Shown: positions 15,319 to 23,920 of the stretch, piece after piece
Layout: every line of letters starts with the position of its first letter
Position numbering within the stretch: the stretch's first letter is position 1
From: UBA6624 sp964507645
GTDB taxonomy: Bacteria > UBP7 > UBA6624
Length of the DNA stretch: 64,000 bases
Direction of reading: 5' to 3'
Assembly: GCA_964507645.1 (NCBI GenBank)
Contig: CAZDPU010000002.1
Location: 1-64,000 of the forward strand
Notes under the pieces: generated by a model
Databases searched by the model: none
Told to the model about the DNA's origin: nothing
Seen by the model: only the letters and a program-made list of their open reading frames with translations
Translations under genes and position numbers: made by a program

Positions 15319-15917
15319 TAAAACTTTCTACAAGAGACATCAGAGGTCTTGGACACATGTTCGTAATATCTCTCTTATTTTTACCAATAATCAAAACCAC
15401 CGCACATGTATTGTTTTTGGCTTTATTCGGGATGATTGTTGCAGTCTTATGGCCAAGAATCCCTTTTCTCAATACACTAAACAAAAAATGGCCAGATTGG
15501 GGAATAATCTCTTATCCTGCATCTGTTGGATTGTCTATTTTTTTATTTAGATTAACAGCATTAATGTTTGAAATAGATGAAGGTTTGACTCTGGAACTTG
15601 CGAGAATAACATGCTTATGTATGGCTATATCAGACCCAATACATGGATTTATCGGAAGAAGGCTTGAAAATAAAAAGAGAAAAAACTATCATGGTGTTTT
15701 CATCTCGATACCCATTTTGATACTTGTTGTAAACTTCTGGATACAAAGAACATCTATAAATTGGCACTGGATCAACTTTGAAAACAACTTCTTTTTATCT
15801 TGCTTGCCGTTTATTGTTGGTACAACTAGTGAGCTTTGGTGGAGATGGATTGCAGACAATGTTGGAATGATCTTTATGACATGGCTAACGTTCACTATAC
15901 TGTTCTACTTAATATAA
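15315..15917 (+). CDS. Polytopic membrane protein, possibly dolichol/phytol-kinase-like
   Basis: A 200-residue protein with about six hydrophobic segments. I do not recognise it with certainty. The segment A-I-S-D-P-I-H-G-F-I-G-R and the late W-R-W-I-A-D-N-V-G resemble the GD-x-x-A-x-x-x-G-R and D-N motifs of CTP-dependent lipid kinases (SEC59, VTE5, DGK1), which would fit polyprenol or diacylglycerol phosphorylation. The best start is a TTG at 15315 overlapping the alr stop (TTGA); no ribosome-binding site is clear, and ATG 15357 is the next choice. Its 3' end holds the promoter proposed for the ABC importer. Confidence 0.6.
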   Translation: MIKLSTRDIRGLGHMFVISLLFLPIIKTTAHVLFLALFGMIVAVLWPRIPFLNTLNKKWPDWGIISYPASVGLSIFLFRLTALMFEIDEGLTLELARITCLCMAISDPIHGFIGRRLENKKRKNYHGVFISIPILILVVNFWIQRTSINWHWINFENNFFLSCLPFIVGTTSELWWRWIADNVGMIFMTWLTFTILFYLI

Positions 15918-15918
15918 T
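15891..15918 (+). promoter_or_regulatory. Predicted promoter of the PhnCE-like importer
   Basis: TTCACT, 16 bases, then a perfect TATAAT at 15913-15918. Transcription would begin near 15925, about 15 bases before the ATG. The sequence before the ATG is A-rich without a Shine-Dalgarno motif. The hexamers lie across the stop codon of the upstream membrane-protein gene. Confidence 0.4.
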
Positions 15919-15939
15919 CCTTTCCCGGTTACAAAAAAA

Positions 15940-16665
15940 ATGAATAAAACAGTCTTTAAAGAAACCGTTCTTGAGTTAAAGGGTTTAAGCGTTGGATACG
16001 ATTCAAAAAAACCACTACTTGAGAATATAAACCTAGAAATTGAAAAAGGAGAAATAATCGCACTCGTTGGGCCTTCAGGATCTGGAAAAACAACACTCGT
16101 AAAAACAATAGCTTCGATAATCCCAGAAATATCTGGAGAGATATGCATACTTGGAGAATGTTGCGCTGACTGTCTCCCATCTGGAAATGTTGGATATATC
16201 CCACAAAGACTCGGTCTCGTAAACAATAAAACTGTTATGGAAAATGTTGTTTTTGGAAGTTTTCACACAATGAGTTTCGTAGATGTTCTCTTCTCTAACC
16301 CTAGCAACAAAATAACTTCAGAGGCAATGTCGATACTTGAATCACTTGAAATAGGTCAAAAAGCAAATGAGCAAGTAAAGTTTCTGTCTGGAGGAGAAAG
16401 AAAAAGAGTTGCAGTTGCAAGAACACTTCTTCAAAAACCAAAAATAATATTAGCCGATGAATTCTTGGGTGAACTCGATGATGAAACATCTATTAGTGTC
16501 GGTTTTAAAATGTTTAATTATGTAAAAAAAAGTGGTTCAAGCATTGTATTTGTAGACCATAACCCTTCTAGAGCCATGGGTGTTTCTGACAAAATTTTCA
16601 AAGTTTGTGAAAAGAAAGTTGTCGAACTTGAGAAAAAAGATCAAGATGTTGAAATTTCAATATGA
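15940..16665 (+). CDS. ABC importer ATP-binding protein, PhnC-like
   Basis: A 241-residue ATPase. Walker A is GPSGSGKTTL (about residues 44-53), the signature is LSGGERKRVAVAR and Walker B is IILADEFLGELD, followed by a switch His in FVDHNPS. The partner permease is of the PhnE type, so this is the PhnC-like subunit that would power uptake of phosphonate, phosphite or phosphate. The sequence N-K-T-V-M-E-N-V-V-F-G replaces the usual Q-loop surroundings but the Q in IPQRLGLV is present. It overlaps the permease gene as ATGA. No periplasmic binding protein gene is adjacent. Confidence 0.88.
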   Translation: MNKTVFKETVLELKGLSVGYDSKKPLLENINLEIEKGEIIALVGPSGSGKTTLVKTIASIIPEISGEICILGECCADCLPSGNVGYIPQRLGLVNNKTVMENVVFGSFHTMSFVDVLFSNPSNKITSEAMSILESLEIGQKANEQVKFLSGGERKRVAVARTLLQKPKIILADEFLGELDDETSISVGFKMFNYVKKSGSSIVFVDHNPSRAMGVSDKIFKVCEKKVVELEKKDQDVEISI

Positions 16666-17483
16666 CAACAAATAAAAAAACTTCACTTAGCTTTTTAGCA
16701 ATCATTTTCATCCTGTTTCTATTTTCAAACAATCTGAATCTTGATATTGGAACGATTGTTGATGGTGGAAAAAACTCAAAAGACTTTATTCAAGAAGCAT
16801 TACCTTTGGATATGAGTATTTTCAATGCCCAACCTTATCCTGAATGTGAAAAAAAAATCCCATTCTTCTGTAGTGTTGCATGGTTAGGAATTTCAGAAAC
16901 ATTTCAAATGGCATATATTGCAACAATACTGGGATTTCTACTTGCAATTCCATTTTCAGTTTTTGCATCCTCCAATTTAGATTTTGGGAAACTGAAATTT
17001 CTATCAAGATCAATCCTTTCCTTTGTGCGTGTTTTGCCAAGCCTTGTATGGGCAATTTTCTTTGTGGTAGCTGTTGGTTTAGGTCCACTTGCAGGAGTTC
17101 TCGCAATGACTCTCTACACTGTTGGATTTCTTGGAAAACTTCAATATGAAACATTTGAAGGAATAAGCAACCACCCTATTGAAAGTGCAAAAGCATTGGG
17201 TATGAAAAAATGGCAGATAGTTCGTCATGTTGTTTTTCCCGAATCAGCAAACAGCATGATGTCTCAGCTTCTATTCATGCTTGAATACAACATAAGACAT
17301 GGTGCAATTATCGGACTTGTTGGAGCTGGAGGGATTGGATACTATCTCAACCTTTACCTCAAACTAGGAATTTATGACCGGGTCTTGTCAATATTGATAG
17401 TCATGTTTATTAGCGTGATGCTAATTGATTCAATCAGCACAAGGCTAAGAAAAAAATACTTCAACGAAACAAAAAAGGCTTGA
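16662..17483 (+). CDS. ABC importer permease, PhnE-like
   Basis: A 273-residue inner-membrane permease. A long N-terminal hydrophobic segment and a periplasmic stretch with a CEKKIPFFC cysteine pair precede the transport domain. The EAA-type loop is clear in ESAKALGMKKWQIVRHVVFPE, followed by the GLVGAGGIGYYL segment diagnostic for PhnE. Substrate is most likely an oxyanion of phosphorus, but without the binding protein this is an inference from family. A stem-loop with a T-run follows the stop. Confidence 0.88.
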   Translation: MTTNKKTSLSFLAIIFILFLFSNNLNLDIGTIVDGGKNSKDFIQEALPLDMSIFNAQPYPECEKKIPFFCSVAWLGISETFQMAYIATILGFLLAIPFSVFASSNLDFGKLKFLSRSILSFVRVLPSLVWAIFFVVAVGLGPLAGVLAMTLYTVGFLGKLQYETFEGISNHPIESAKALGMKKWQIVRHVVFPESANSMMSQLLFMLEYNIRHGAIIGLVGAGGIGYYLNLYLKLGIYDRVLSILIVMFISVMLIDSISTRLRKKYFNETKKA

Positions 17484-17489
17484 GGTTTG

Positions 17490-17524
17490 AGATAGTTTTA
17501 AAAAAAGTTATCTAGCTTTTTTTT
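17490..17524 (+). terminator. Intrinsic terminator after the PhnCE-like genes
   Basis: An imperfect ten-pair stem (AGATAGTTTT with AAAAGTTATCT-type pairing, two G-T pairs, AAAA loop) is followed by AGC and eight T. It begins seven bases after the permease stop and overlaps the 3' end of the convergent msrA gene. The stem is AT-rich and therefore weak. Confidence 0.42.
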
Positions 17525-18055
17525 GATAACAATCTGACAATAAGGTTGATTCTTGTTTGATTCATAATAATTCTGATGATAATCTTCAGCCTTATAAAAA
17601 TCACCTAAAGACTCCACGGTCGTGACAATCGGATTTTTGAAAACCTTCTTTCCGTTAAGGATTTTAATAAATTTTTCCGAAAGGTTTTTTTGCCCTTCGC
17701 TTAAATAAAATATTGAAGATCTGTACTGAGTTCCGACATCTGCCCCTTGACGATTCAAAGTTGTTGGATCATGTGCCTCAAAAAAAACTTTTAATAAATC
17801 TTGAAATGTTGTGATTTCTGGATCAAAAGATATTTTGCAAACCTCAGCATGACCGGTTGAACCTGAACAAACAGATTTATAGTCAGGATTTTTTGAGGAA
17901 CCACCACAATAACCGGAAACAACATCCTTAACACCATCAATTCTCAAGAAAACAGCTTCAACACACCAAAAACAACCCGCACCAAAAACAGCCGTTTCAA
18001 GATTATCTTGGTTCAAGTTACCAATACCTATCTTTGTTTTTTTTGTAAAAATCAA
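17498..18055 (-). CDS. msrA: Peptide methionine sulfoxide reductase A
   Basis: A 185-residue MsrA that reduces methionine-S-sulfoxide. The catalytic motif GCFWC is at residues 27-31, followed by the family blocks V-S-G-Y-C-G-G and H-A-E-V-C-K-I-S-F-D. E-A-H-D-P-T-T-L-N-R-Q-G-A-D-V-G-T-Q-Y-R-S is also typical. The ATG at 18055 lies 38 bases inside the upstream epimerase gene; a TTG at 18016 just after that gene's stop is an alternative start that would still keep the catalytic Cys. Confidence 0.95.
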   Translation of the reverse strand: MIFTKKTKIGIGNLNQDNLETAVFGAGCFWCVEAVFLRIDGVKDVVSGYCGGSSKNPDYKSVCSGSTGHAEVCKISFDPEITTFQDLLKVFFEAHDPTTLNRQGADVGTQYRSSIFYLSEGQKNLSEKFIKILNGKKVFKNPIVTTVESLGDFYKAEDYHQNYYESNKNQPYCQIVIKKKLDNFF

Positions 18056-18989
18056 ATGTCAACTCAAGACCCTTCTCAATATCCACAGAAGGATTCCAGC
18101 CAAGAAGTTTTTTTGATTCTGAATCATCAGAAATAAAGTCACCCACCTCTATTGATTTCCTATCTTCTGGCCATTCAACATTAACAACTTTGCTTAAGCC
18201 AACAATTCCAACTATCTTTTCAGCCATTGCTGCAAAAGAAATTCTTTCAGGAGCTCCAAGATTCAATATTTTCCCGTTAATCTTGCCTGGGTTAATAGAG
18301 CAAATTTTTGAAAAAGCATCTGTTATGTCTCCAATCCAAGCATATTCTCTCAATTGTTCTCCTTTGCCATAAATTGTCAAATCCTTTCCATCCATTGCAA
18401 GTCTAAAAAACCAATTCAATATTCCCCATTTTGAATGTTTCATCTGGTGTCTTGGCCCATAGGCATTTGTAAACCTCACAGAGCATGCATTTAGGTTGTT
18501 TGTTCTTGAAAGAACTAGTGCATACTGTTCTCCTGCTGCCTTATTCACACCATATATATCTGTTGGATTCAAAGCAGTATCTTTTGTTGCTGGGGGATTT
18601 AATACTTTTCCATATTGACCCCTTGTTCCGCCATAAACAAACAAGCCATTTGGACAATTCTCTTTCATTGCATAAAGCAATCTCAAAGTCCCTAATGCAT
18701 TATGGTTTAAATCATTCTCAGGATCAATCATTGAATCAACATGACTTACATGTCCTGCCAAATGAATCACAACATCATTATTCTTTAAAAAAGATGCGTA
18801 TTTTTTTGGTTCTCGGACATCAGCTTCTAAAACTTCACCTTTAAAATTTTCCAAATTAAAAGAATTTGCCCCAGACCCTTCTAAAAAACCATCAATTATG
18901 CTGACATCAAAACCCTTCTTCTCGAGATCTAATGCAAGATTGCTGCCAACAAAACCAGCACCCCCGGTAACCAAAACTCTTCTTGCCAT
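18018..18989 (-). CDS. NAD-dependent nucleotide-sugar epimerase/dehydratase (extended SDR)
   Basis: A 323-residue extended SDR. The Rossmann motif GGAGFVGSNLA is at residues 9-19 and the catalytic Y-x-x-x-K is in DIYGVNKAAGE. The C-terminal half has the R-F-T-N-A-Y-G-P-R segment of UDP-glucose 4-epimerase and dTDP-glucose dehydratase relatives. It starts with a one-base overlap (TGATG) after the nucleotidylyltransferase gene, so the pair probably makes an activated sugar for surface polysaccharide. The precise sugar cannot be told. Confidence 0.88.
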   Translation of the reverse strand: MARRVLVTGGAGFVGSNLALDLEKKGFDVSIIDGFLEGSGANSFNLENFKGEVLEADVREPKKYASFLKNNDVVIHLAGHVSHVDSMIDPENDLNHNALGTLRLLYAMKENCPNGLFVYGGTRGQYGKVLNPPATKDTALNPTDIYGVNKAAGEQYALVLSRTNNLNACSVRFTNAYGPRHQMKHSKWGILNWFFRLAMDGKDLTIYGKGEQLREYAWIGDITDAFSKICSINPGKINGKILNLGAPERISFAAMAEKIVGIVGLSKVVNVEWPEDRKSIEVGDFISDDSESKKLLGWNPSVDIEKGLELTFDFYKKNKDRYW

Positions 18990-20047
18990 CAGTCAGGAAC
19001 CGCCAACACCGATTTGTCTCCAAGGACAATTTTGAGCCTTGGGTCAACATTCCCTTCCACAGTGCATCCCTCGCCAATTAAACAATCTGACATAGGGTAA
19101 GAGACTGCAGAAAGAGTGCATTTGTCCATGATTATTGAATTTCCAATATCAACAGTGTTGAGATGGCAGTTTTTGCCCACACTCGTTCCAGCACTAATGT
19201 TGGAATTTCTAACAATAGAGCCTTCACCGATGTAAACAGGACCCTCTATATATGAATTTTCGACAATAGCATCTTTTTCTATTATCACCTTTCCATCAAG
19301 TCGTCCTCCTGACATTTTTCCATCAATTCTTGTTTCTATATCCTCAAGAAGAAGCTTGTTTGCTTCTATCAGATCTTTTGGCAGGCCTGTATCTTTCCAC
19401 CATCCATCAACTCTCATATGTTGAACCTTCACCGAGTTATTGATCAAGCCCTGTATAGCATCGGTGATTTCATATTCCCCTCTTTTTGATGGCTTTAAAT
19501 TTTTAATTATTTCATGGATTTTTTTATTGAAAAAATAAATTCCAACAAGAGCCAAATCAGAGGGAGGTGTTTCAGGCTTTTCAACCATTCCAATCAATTT
19601 TTCATTTTTGAAAATTGCAACTCCAAACTGCTGTGGCCTATCTACTCTTGAAAGGAGAACCATTGATTCCATATTTTTGGATTCAAATTCATGAACATAC
19701 TTCTTGACTCCACCCTTCAAAACATTATCACCTAAAAAAAGAAGAAAAGGCTCATCTCCAAGGAGGGGTTTTGCCGTTGATACAGCATGTGCAAGACCTA
19801 AAGGCTTATCCTGTACAACATACTCGAGATTCATACTTCTCCAAACATTCCCGCATGATTTCCTAACTAAATCTCCTGTTTCAGGAGAGATTAAAATGAC
19901 TGTTTCTTTAATTCCCGCATCTTCTAGAGAATCTAAAATGTGATGGAGTATTGGGCTTCCAACAATTGGTAGCAACTGCTTTGCCCTAGTATGCGTCAAA
20001 GGCCTTAACCTCGTACCGCTACCCCCGGATAAAACTAAACCCTTCAT
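18989..20047 (-). CDS. Sugar-1-phosphate nucleotidylyltransferase (long RmlA-like, with beta-helix tail)
   Basis: A 352-residue enzyme that would join a sugar-1-phosphate to a nucleotide, probably glucose-1-phosphate to dTTP. The pyrophosphorylase signature LSGGSGTRLRPLTHTRAKQLLP opens the protein, and VDGWWKDTGLPKDL is typical of the RmlA/StrD branch. Unlike E. coli RmlA, it has a C-terminal hexapeptide beta-helix of about 110 residues (I-E-K-D-A-I-V-E-N-S-Y and following). The neighbour epimerase would act on its product. Confidence 0.9.
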   Translation of the reverse strand: MKGLVLSGGSGTRLRPLTHTRAKQLLPIVGSPILHHILDSLEDAGIKETVILISPETGDLVRKSCGNVWRSMNLEYVVQDKPLGLAHAVSTAKPLLGDEPFLLFLGDNVLKGGVKKYVHEFESKNMESMVLLSRVDRPQQFGVAIFKNEKLIGMVEKPETPPSDLALVGIYFFNKKIHEIIKNLKPSKRGEYEITDAIQGLINNSVKVQHMRVDGWWKDTGLPKDLIEANKLLLEDIETRIDGKMSGGRLDGKVIIEKDAIVENSYIEGPVYIGEGSIVRNSNISAGTSVGKNCHLNTVDIGNSIIMDKCTLSAVSYPMSDCLIGEGCTVEGNVDPRLKIVLGDKSVLAVPD

Positions 20048-20071
20048 AAAGCGTTAGAAAAAAATTAAATT

Positions 20072-20929
20072 TTAAGGCTTGCCAAAAGTTTCAAAGAGCT
20101 CAACAAGCTCGTCTTCCTCTTCGTAAGCAAAATAACTATTTACGCCTAATGCAAAACCAAAAGTAAACATAGTCTCATTTGTTCTCAGATTATCATTTGA
20201 ACAGCCAGTCAAATTAACAGTACAACCGTATAGGTCAAGGGTTGTTGCACCAAGGCTTAACCATAATGGGTTATCAGGGCTTGTTTGCCACCACAAAGAT
20301 ACGCTTTGCCCTGGCTCCTTTGTGACAAAAGCTGATGAAGCAAATTCATAATGCATTCTCAACCTTGGAGAAAACCAAAGACTAAAATTCCCAAATACTG
20401 AAGCTTCTGTGTCTTTATTTTCATCTGGTCCAATATTTACTCCTAAATTAAAATCACCTCTTGAATAAGGAGATTGAGCAACAATATAACCTCCCCATTC
20501 TTCAAAATTTCCATGAGAAGCAGTCCAGCCAAATGTACCCCCCATAGCAATTCTTCCAAAAAATGAATCAGGATTGTTTTTCAACAATTTTTTAATAGTA
20601 AACTGATGCCAATCGTATCCATGAACATTGGATGTGCTCCATCCACCTTCCATTTGATCACCCATGTACCAAGAAATTCCTCCAAGATGTAAAACATCGG
20701 AATTTGCATCGGACATGTTTGATTCACCCCATCTAGACAAATAGAAAAAACTTGCTTCTGGTTCAGAAACCTGTGAAAATCCAATTCTTATTTCATTTTT
20801 ACCAGGGGTTTCTGCAACAGGGGTTAAAAAATACCCTGAAGAACCCGTGTTTCCTGCATAATGGCTTGGTAAAGCAAAAAGATTTCCAGCACAAATTAAA
20901 CTAAATAACAAAAATAATATTTTTTTCAT
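20072..20929 (-). CDS. Predicted outer-membrane beta-barrel protein, unknown function
   Basis: A 285-residue exported protein that I do not recognise. It begins with a signal peptide (KKILFLLFSLICAG, cleavage near residue 19) and continues with alternating aromatic/polar strands typical of a barrel (for example R-I-G-F-S-Q-V and M-H-Y-E-F-A-S-S-A-F). The opening G-N-T-G-S-S-G-Y-F-L-T-P loosely recalls YjbH-type polysaccharide-linked porins. One C-terminal cysteine pair (YGCTVNLTGC) may form a disulfide. It lies between rodA and sugar-nucleotide genes. Confidence 0.6.
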   Translation of the reverse strand: MKKILFLLFSLICAGNLFALPSHYAGNTGSSGYFLTPVAETPGKNEIRIGFSQVSEPEASFFYLSRWGESNMSDANSDVLHLGGISWYMGDQMEGGWSTSNVHGYDWHQFTIKKLLKNNPDSFFGRIAMGGTFGWTASHGNFEEWGGYIVAQSPYSRGDFNLGVNIGPDENKDTEASVFGNFSLWFSPRLRMHYEFASSAFVTKEPGQSVSLWWQTSPDNPLWLSLGATTLDLYGCTVNLTGCSNDNLRTNETMFTFGFALGVNSYFAYEEEDELVELFETFGKP

Positions 20930-20931
20930 AA

Positions 20932-22053
20932 TTATTTCCCTCCAATAACCTTTGAATTATAAAGGTTTCCGTAGCCAGATAAAACACTTAAAAGCAATCC
21001 TACTAAACATCCGAGCGATATCCAGCCTGAACCACCTTGAGAAAGCGGAATTAATGGAAAACCCGTTGTTGGAATAAGCTCCAATGCAACACCCACATTA
21101 AACAAACAGTGACAAGCCATGTACCCAGCAAAACCAATAACCAACTGTTTAGCCGCTTCACTTGGAATTTTTTGAGAAAAATTTAGAGCCCCAAGCGATG
21201 ACCACAAATACAACCCGATAACAATTAAAACAAGAAACAAACCTCCTGCTCTTGAAAAAACAGCAATCACCAAATCATTTTGCCTTTCTGGAAGGTAATG
21301 AAGCTCTTCTTTTACATCTTCAGAAAATCCAGATCCCCAAAGCCCTCCTTTTGCAATCTGGAAATGAGCTTGTTCTATTTGATATCTGTCATCATTAGAG
21401 CTTTCCTCTCCAAGGAAAAAAGTTTCAATTCTTTTAGCCTGGTAAGAATTCAAAACTTTTTCATAAACAGGCATTAATTTTAGGCCTCCAATAAAAAAAG
21501 TTCCTATTGCCAAGATGGGTAAAAGAACACTAAAAAACTTGCTTACTTTAGAGCATAAAACCTGAAGCCAAGTTATCCCAGCCATAACTATCACAGTTCC
21601 TACCTCAGGTTGTAGGCTTAAAAGATAAAAAACCAATAAATTAATAACAGAACAAAAGAAAAAGCCTTTAAGAGGTCCTAAGCCTCTCCCATTTCTTCCC
21701 CCAAGAATTACTGAATTGCCAACTATCAAACCTACCTTCGCCAATTCAGAAGGTTGAAAGGTAAATGAACCTATCTGTATCCATGATCTAATATTTCGAA
21801 TTTCAGGCAGAGACAAAACAACAATAAGCAGCAAAAAAGAAACTATTGCAGTGATTATGGAAAAATTCCAAGCAATATTTGCCTTTTGCCTTGAAAAAAA
21901 ATACCCAGCTAAGAAAGCAACAATTGCCAAAATTACTATCTTTCTCCAATCTCCACTTGACCAATCACTTAAATAAACCTGGACAGAAACTCCAAAAAAA
22001 CCAAGGATAAATACAGGATATAAGAAATTTGGAATTTTTGAATTTTTGAGCAT
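20932..22053 (-). CDS. rodA: Peptidoglycan glycosyltransferase RodA (SEDS family)
   Basis: A polytopic protein of about 373 residues from the SEDS family, which polymerises lipid II glycan during side-wall growth. Hallmarks are RSWIQIGSFTFQPSELAK, the extracytoplasmic L-P-E-R-Q-N-D-L-V-I-A-V segment and a C-terminal P-L-I-P-L-S-Q-G-G-S-G. RodA rather than FtsW is suggested by length and by the lack of an extended N-terminus. ATG 22053 overlaps the tpiA stop by one base (TGATG); a TTG one codon upstream is possible. No penicillin-binding protein gene is adjacent. Confidence 0.88.
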   Translation of the reverse strand: MLKNSKIPNFLYPVFILGFFGVSVQVYLSDWSSGDWRKIVILAIVAFLAGYFFSRQKANIAWNFSIITAIVSFLLLIVVLSLPEIRNIRSWIQIGSFTFQPSELAKVGLIVGNSVILGGRNGRGLGPLKGFFFCSVINLLVFYLLSLQPEVGTVIVMAGITWLQVLCSKVSKFFSVLLPILAIGTFFIGGLKLMPVYEKVLNSYQAKRIETFFLGEESSNDDRYQIEQAHFQIAKGGLWGSGFSEDVKEELHYLPERQNDLVIAVFSRAGGLFLVLIVIGLYLWSSLGALNFSQKIPSEAAKQLVIGFAGYMACHCLFNVGVALELIPTTGFPLIPLSQGGSGWISLGCLVGLLLSVLSGYGNLYNSKVIGGK

Positions 22054-22766
22054 CAATTTACAACAGCATCAATTAAATCTCTATAACTTCTCGCATTTAA
22101 ACTTGCTCCGCCAACTAGAAACCCGTTGACTAAACCTGATTCCAGATAATTTGATATGTTTTTACTGTTGACCGAACCTCCATATAAGACTGGAACGTCA
22201 CGATCGCAAAACCTTTTACACAAGCCAGAAGCCTCGTTGGCATCTTCAGAACCAGCAGGGATACCACTCCCTATTGCCCAAACTGGCTCATAGGCTATCA
22301 TTAAGTTTTCATCAGAAAGAAAATCACCTACAGAATTGAGCTGAGCCCTTAAAGCGTCTTCGGTTCTACCGTCTTTTTTTTCAGCCATTGTTTCACCAAT
22401 ACAATAAACTGTTTTTATCCCCAGGCTCAAAGACACTTCGACCTTTTTTTTCAACAAATCTGAATCTTCCCCGAAAATATGCCTCCTTTCACTATGTCCA
22501 ACTAAAAGCCAATTTATATTCATGTTTTTTAAATCAAAAATTGAAATCTCCCCAGTAAAAGCTCCATCTTTTTCCCAATATCCATTCTGGGCTCCAACAT
22601 CAATAGTCAATGATTTTTTCAAAAAAGAATCTAAACATAAAAAAGTTGGGAATACAACAGCCTTAATACCTTTTGGAATTTTTCCATAAGATTCAAACTC
22701 TTCTAAAAAAGAAATGCATGATTCTGAATCATGATTCATTTTCCAATTTCCAGCAATTATTGTCAT
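22053..22766 (-). CDS. tpiA: Triosephosphate isomerase
   Basis: A 237-residue TIM-barrel enzyme interconverting dihydroxyacetone phosphate and glyceraldehyde-3-phosphate. Catalytic residues are the Lys in GNWKMN, the His in LVGHSERR and the Glu in AYEPVWAIGSG; V-L-Y-G-G-S-V binds phosphate. It is slightly short for the family (about 250). ATG overlaps the pgk stop by four bases, so gap-pgk-tpiA is one coupled unit. Confidence 0.96.
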   Translation of the reverse strand: MTIIAGNWKMNHDSESCISFLEEFESYGKIPKGIKAVVFPTFLCLDSFLKKSLTIDVGAQNGYWEKDGAFTGEISIFDLKNMNINWLLVGHSERRHIFGEDSDLLKKKVEVSLSLGIKTVYCIGETMAEKKDGRTEDALRAQLNSVGDFLSDENLMIAYEPVWAIGSGIPAGSEDANEASGLCKRFCDRDVPVLYGGSVNSKNISNYLESGLVNGFLVGGASLNARSYRDLIDAVVN

Positions 22767-23920
22767 AATTTCAAGACCTCCAATCCAGGCAATTTTTTAC
22801 CTGAAAGATAGTATAAAGTAGCACCCCCAGCCATTGACTTAAAATGAAAAGAATCTTCAGCATTCGCCATTTTCACTGAAGCAAGCGTCTCTCCTCCCCC
22901 GATATAAACTTTTGCAGAATGGTCTCCAAGCAATTTCGCCAAAGTTAAAGTTCCTTCTGCAGCACCCTTCATCTCAAAAGCTCCAAAAGCCCCATTCCAA
23001 AAAATTGTTTTAACAGAATCAAGGTTTTCAAATAAATTTGATATGGAATCTAAAGTGGTGTCTAATATATTCTCATTTTTCGAAACTTGAGTATATTTTT
23101 TTTTCTTAAAACCTGTTCCAGTTTTTACTAAAACCTCTTCTGGAAGAATTAGAGCAGGTGATTTTTTGTTTTGAGATTTTTTAAAAAAATCTTTAGCCCA
23201 AGAAATATTTTCAGAATCATAAAGACTTTCTCCTATTTCAAAACCTAACGCTTTATAAAAAGTATTTGCAATTCCTCCCCCTAAAACAAATCCATCAACC
23301 CTTTCCCTTAAAGCATCGATTAAAGGTATTTTTGTTTTTAATTTTGCTCCACCCATAACAATCCAAAATGGCTTTTTTGGACCACTCAATAAAACTTTTA
23401 AGTTTTCTATTTCATGCATCATTGAAGGACCTGGGGATGATGGTAAATATTTAGCAACACCAACAACAGAAGCATGCTTTCTATGAGATACAGAAAAAGC
23501 GTCATTGACAAAATGACTAGCAAGTCCTGCTAGCTCTTTCGAAAAAGAATCTGCGCAAGACTCTTCCCCCTTGTTGAATCTGATATTTTCTAAAAAAACA
23601 ACAGAATGTCTGAGTTGTTTTTTTATTTCTTTTTTCACAAGCGGTCCTAGATGCAAAAAACAAGGTAATTTTGAATGTTGAGCAAAACTTTCAACAATTG
23701 GACGTAATGTCAAATCGCTCCTGCTCTCTCCTTTTGGTTTTCCGAGATGAGTCACAACAATAACTTTTGCACCTACCTCATACAAACCCTGGACAGTTTC
23801 TAAAGATTGGGTTATTCGTGATTCGTCAAGAATATCAGAATTTAAAATTGGCACATTTAAATCAAGTCTTAAAAGTACAGTTTTTGATTTAAATTTTTTA
23901 AACCATTTTTTATCAATCAC
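22763..23920 (-). CDS. pgk: Phosphoglycerate kinase
   Basis: A 385-residue glycolytic kinase transferring phosphate from 1,3-bisphosphoglycerate to ADP. Seen are L-R-L-D-L-N-V-P near the N-terminus, V-V-T-H-L-G-K-P-K-G, the F-V-N-D-A-F segment and V-Y-I-G-G-G-E-T near the C-terminus. The N-terminal domain has an unusual serine/lysine-rich stretch but the motifs are intact. The start is a GTG overlapping the gap stop (GTGA). Confidence 0.96.
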   Translation of the reverse strand: MIDKKWFKKFKSKTVLLRLDLNVPILNSDILDESRITQSLETVQGLYEVGAKVIVVTHLGKPKGESRSDLTLRPIVESFAQHSKLPCFLHLGPLVKKEIKKQLRHSVVFLENIRFNKGEESCADSFSKELAGLASHFVNDAFSVSHRKHASVVGVAKYLPSSPGPSMMHEIENLKVLLSGPKKPFWIVMGGAKLKTKIPLIDALRERVDGFVLGGGIANTFYKALGFEIGESLYDSENISWAKDFFKKSQNKKSPALILPEEVLVKTGTGFKKKKYTQVSKNENILDTTLDSISNLFENLDSVKTIFWNGAFGAFEMKGAAEGTLTLAKLLGDHSAKVYIGGGETLASVKMANAEDSFHFKSMAGGATLYYLSGKKLPGLEVLKL

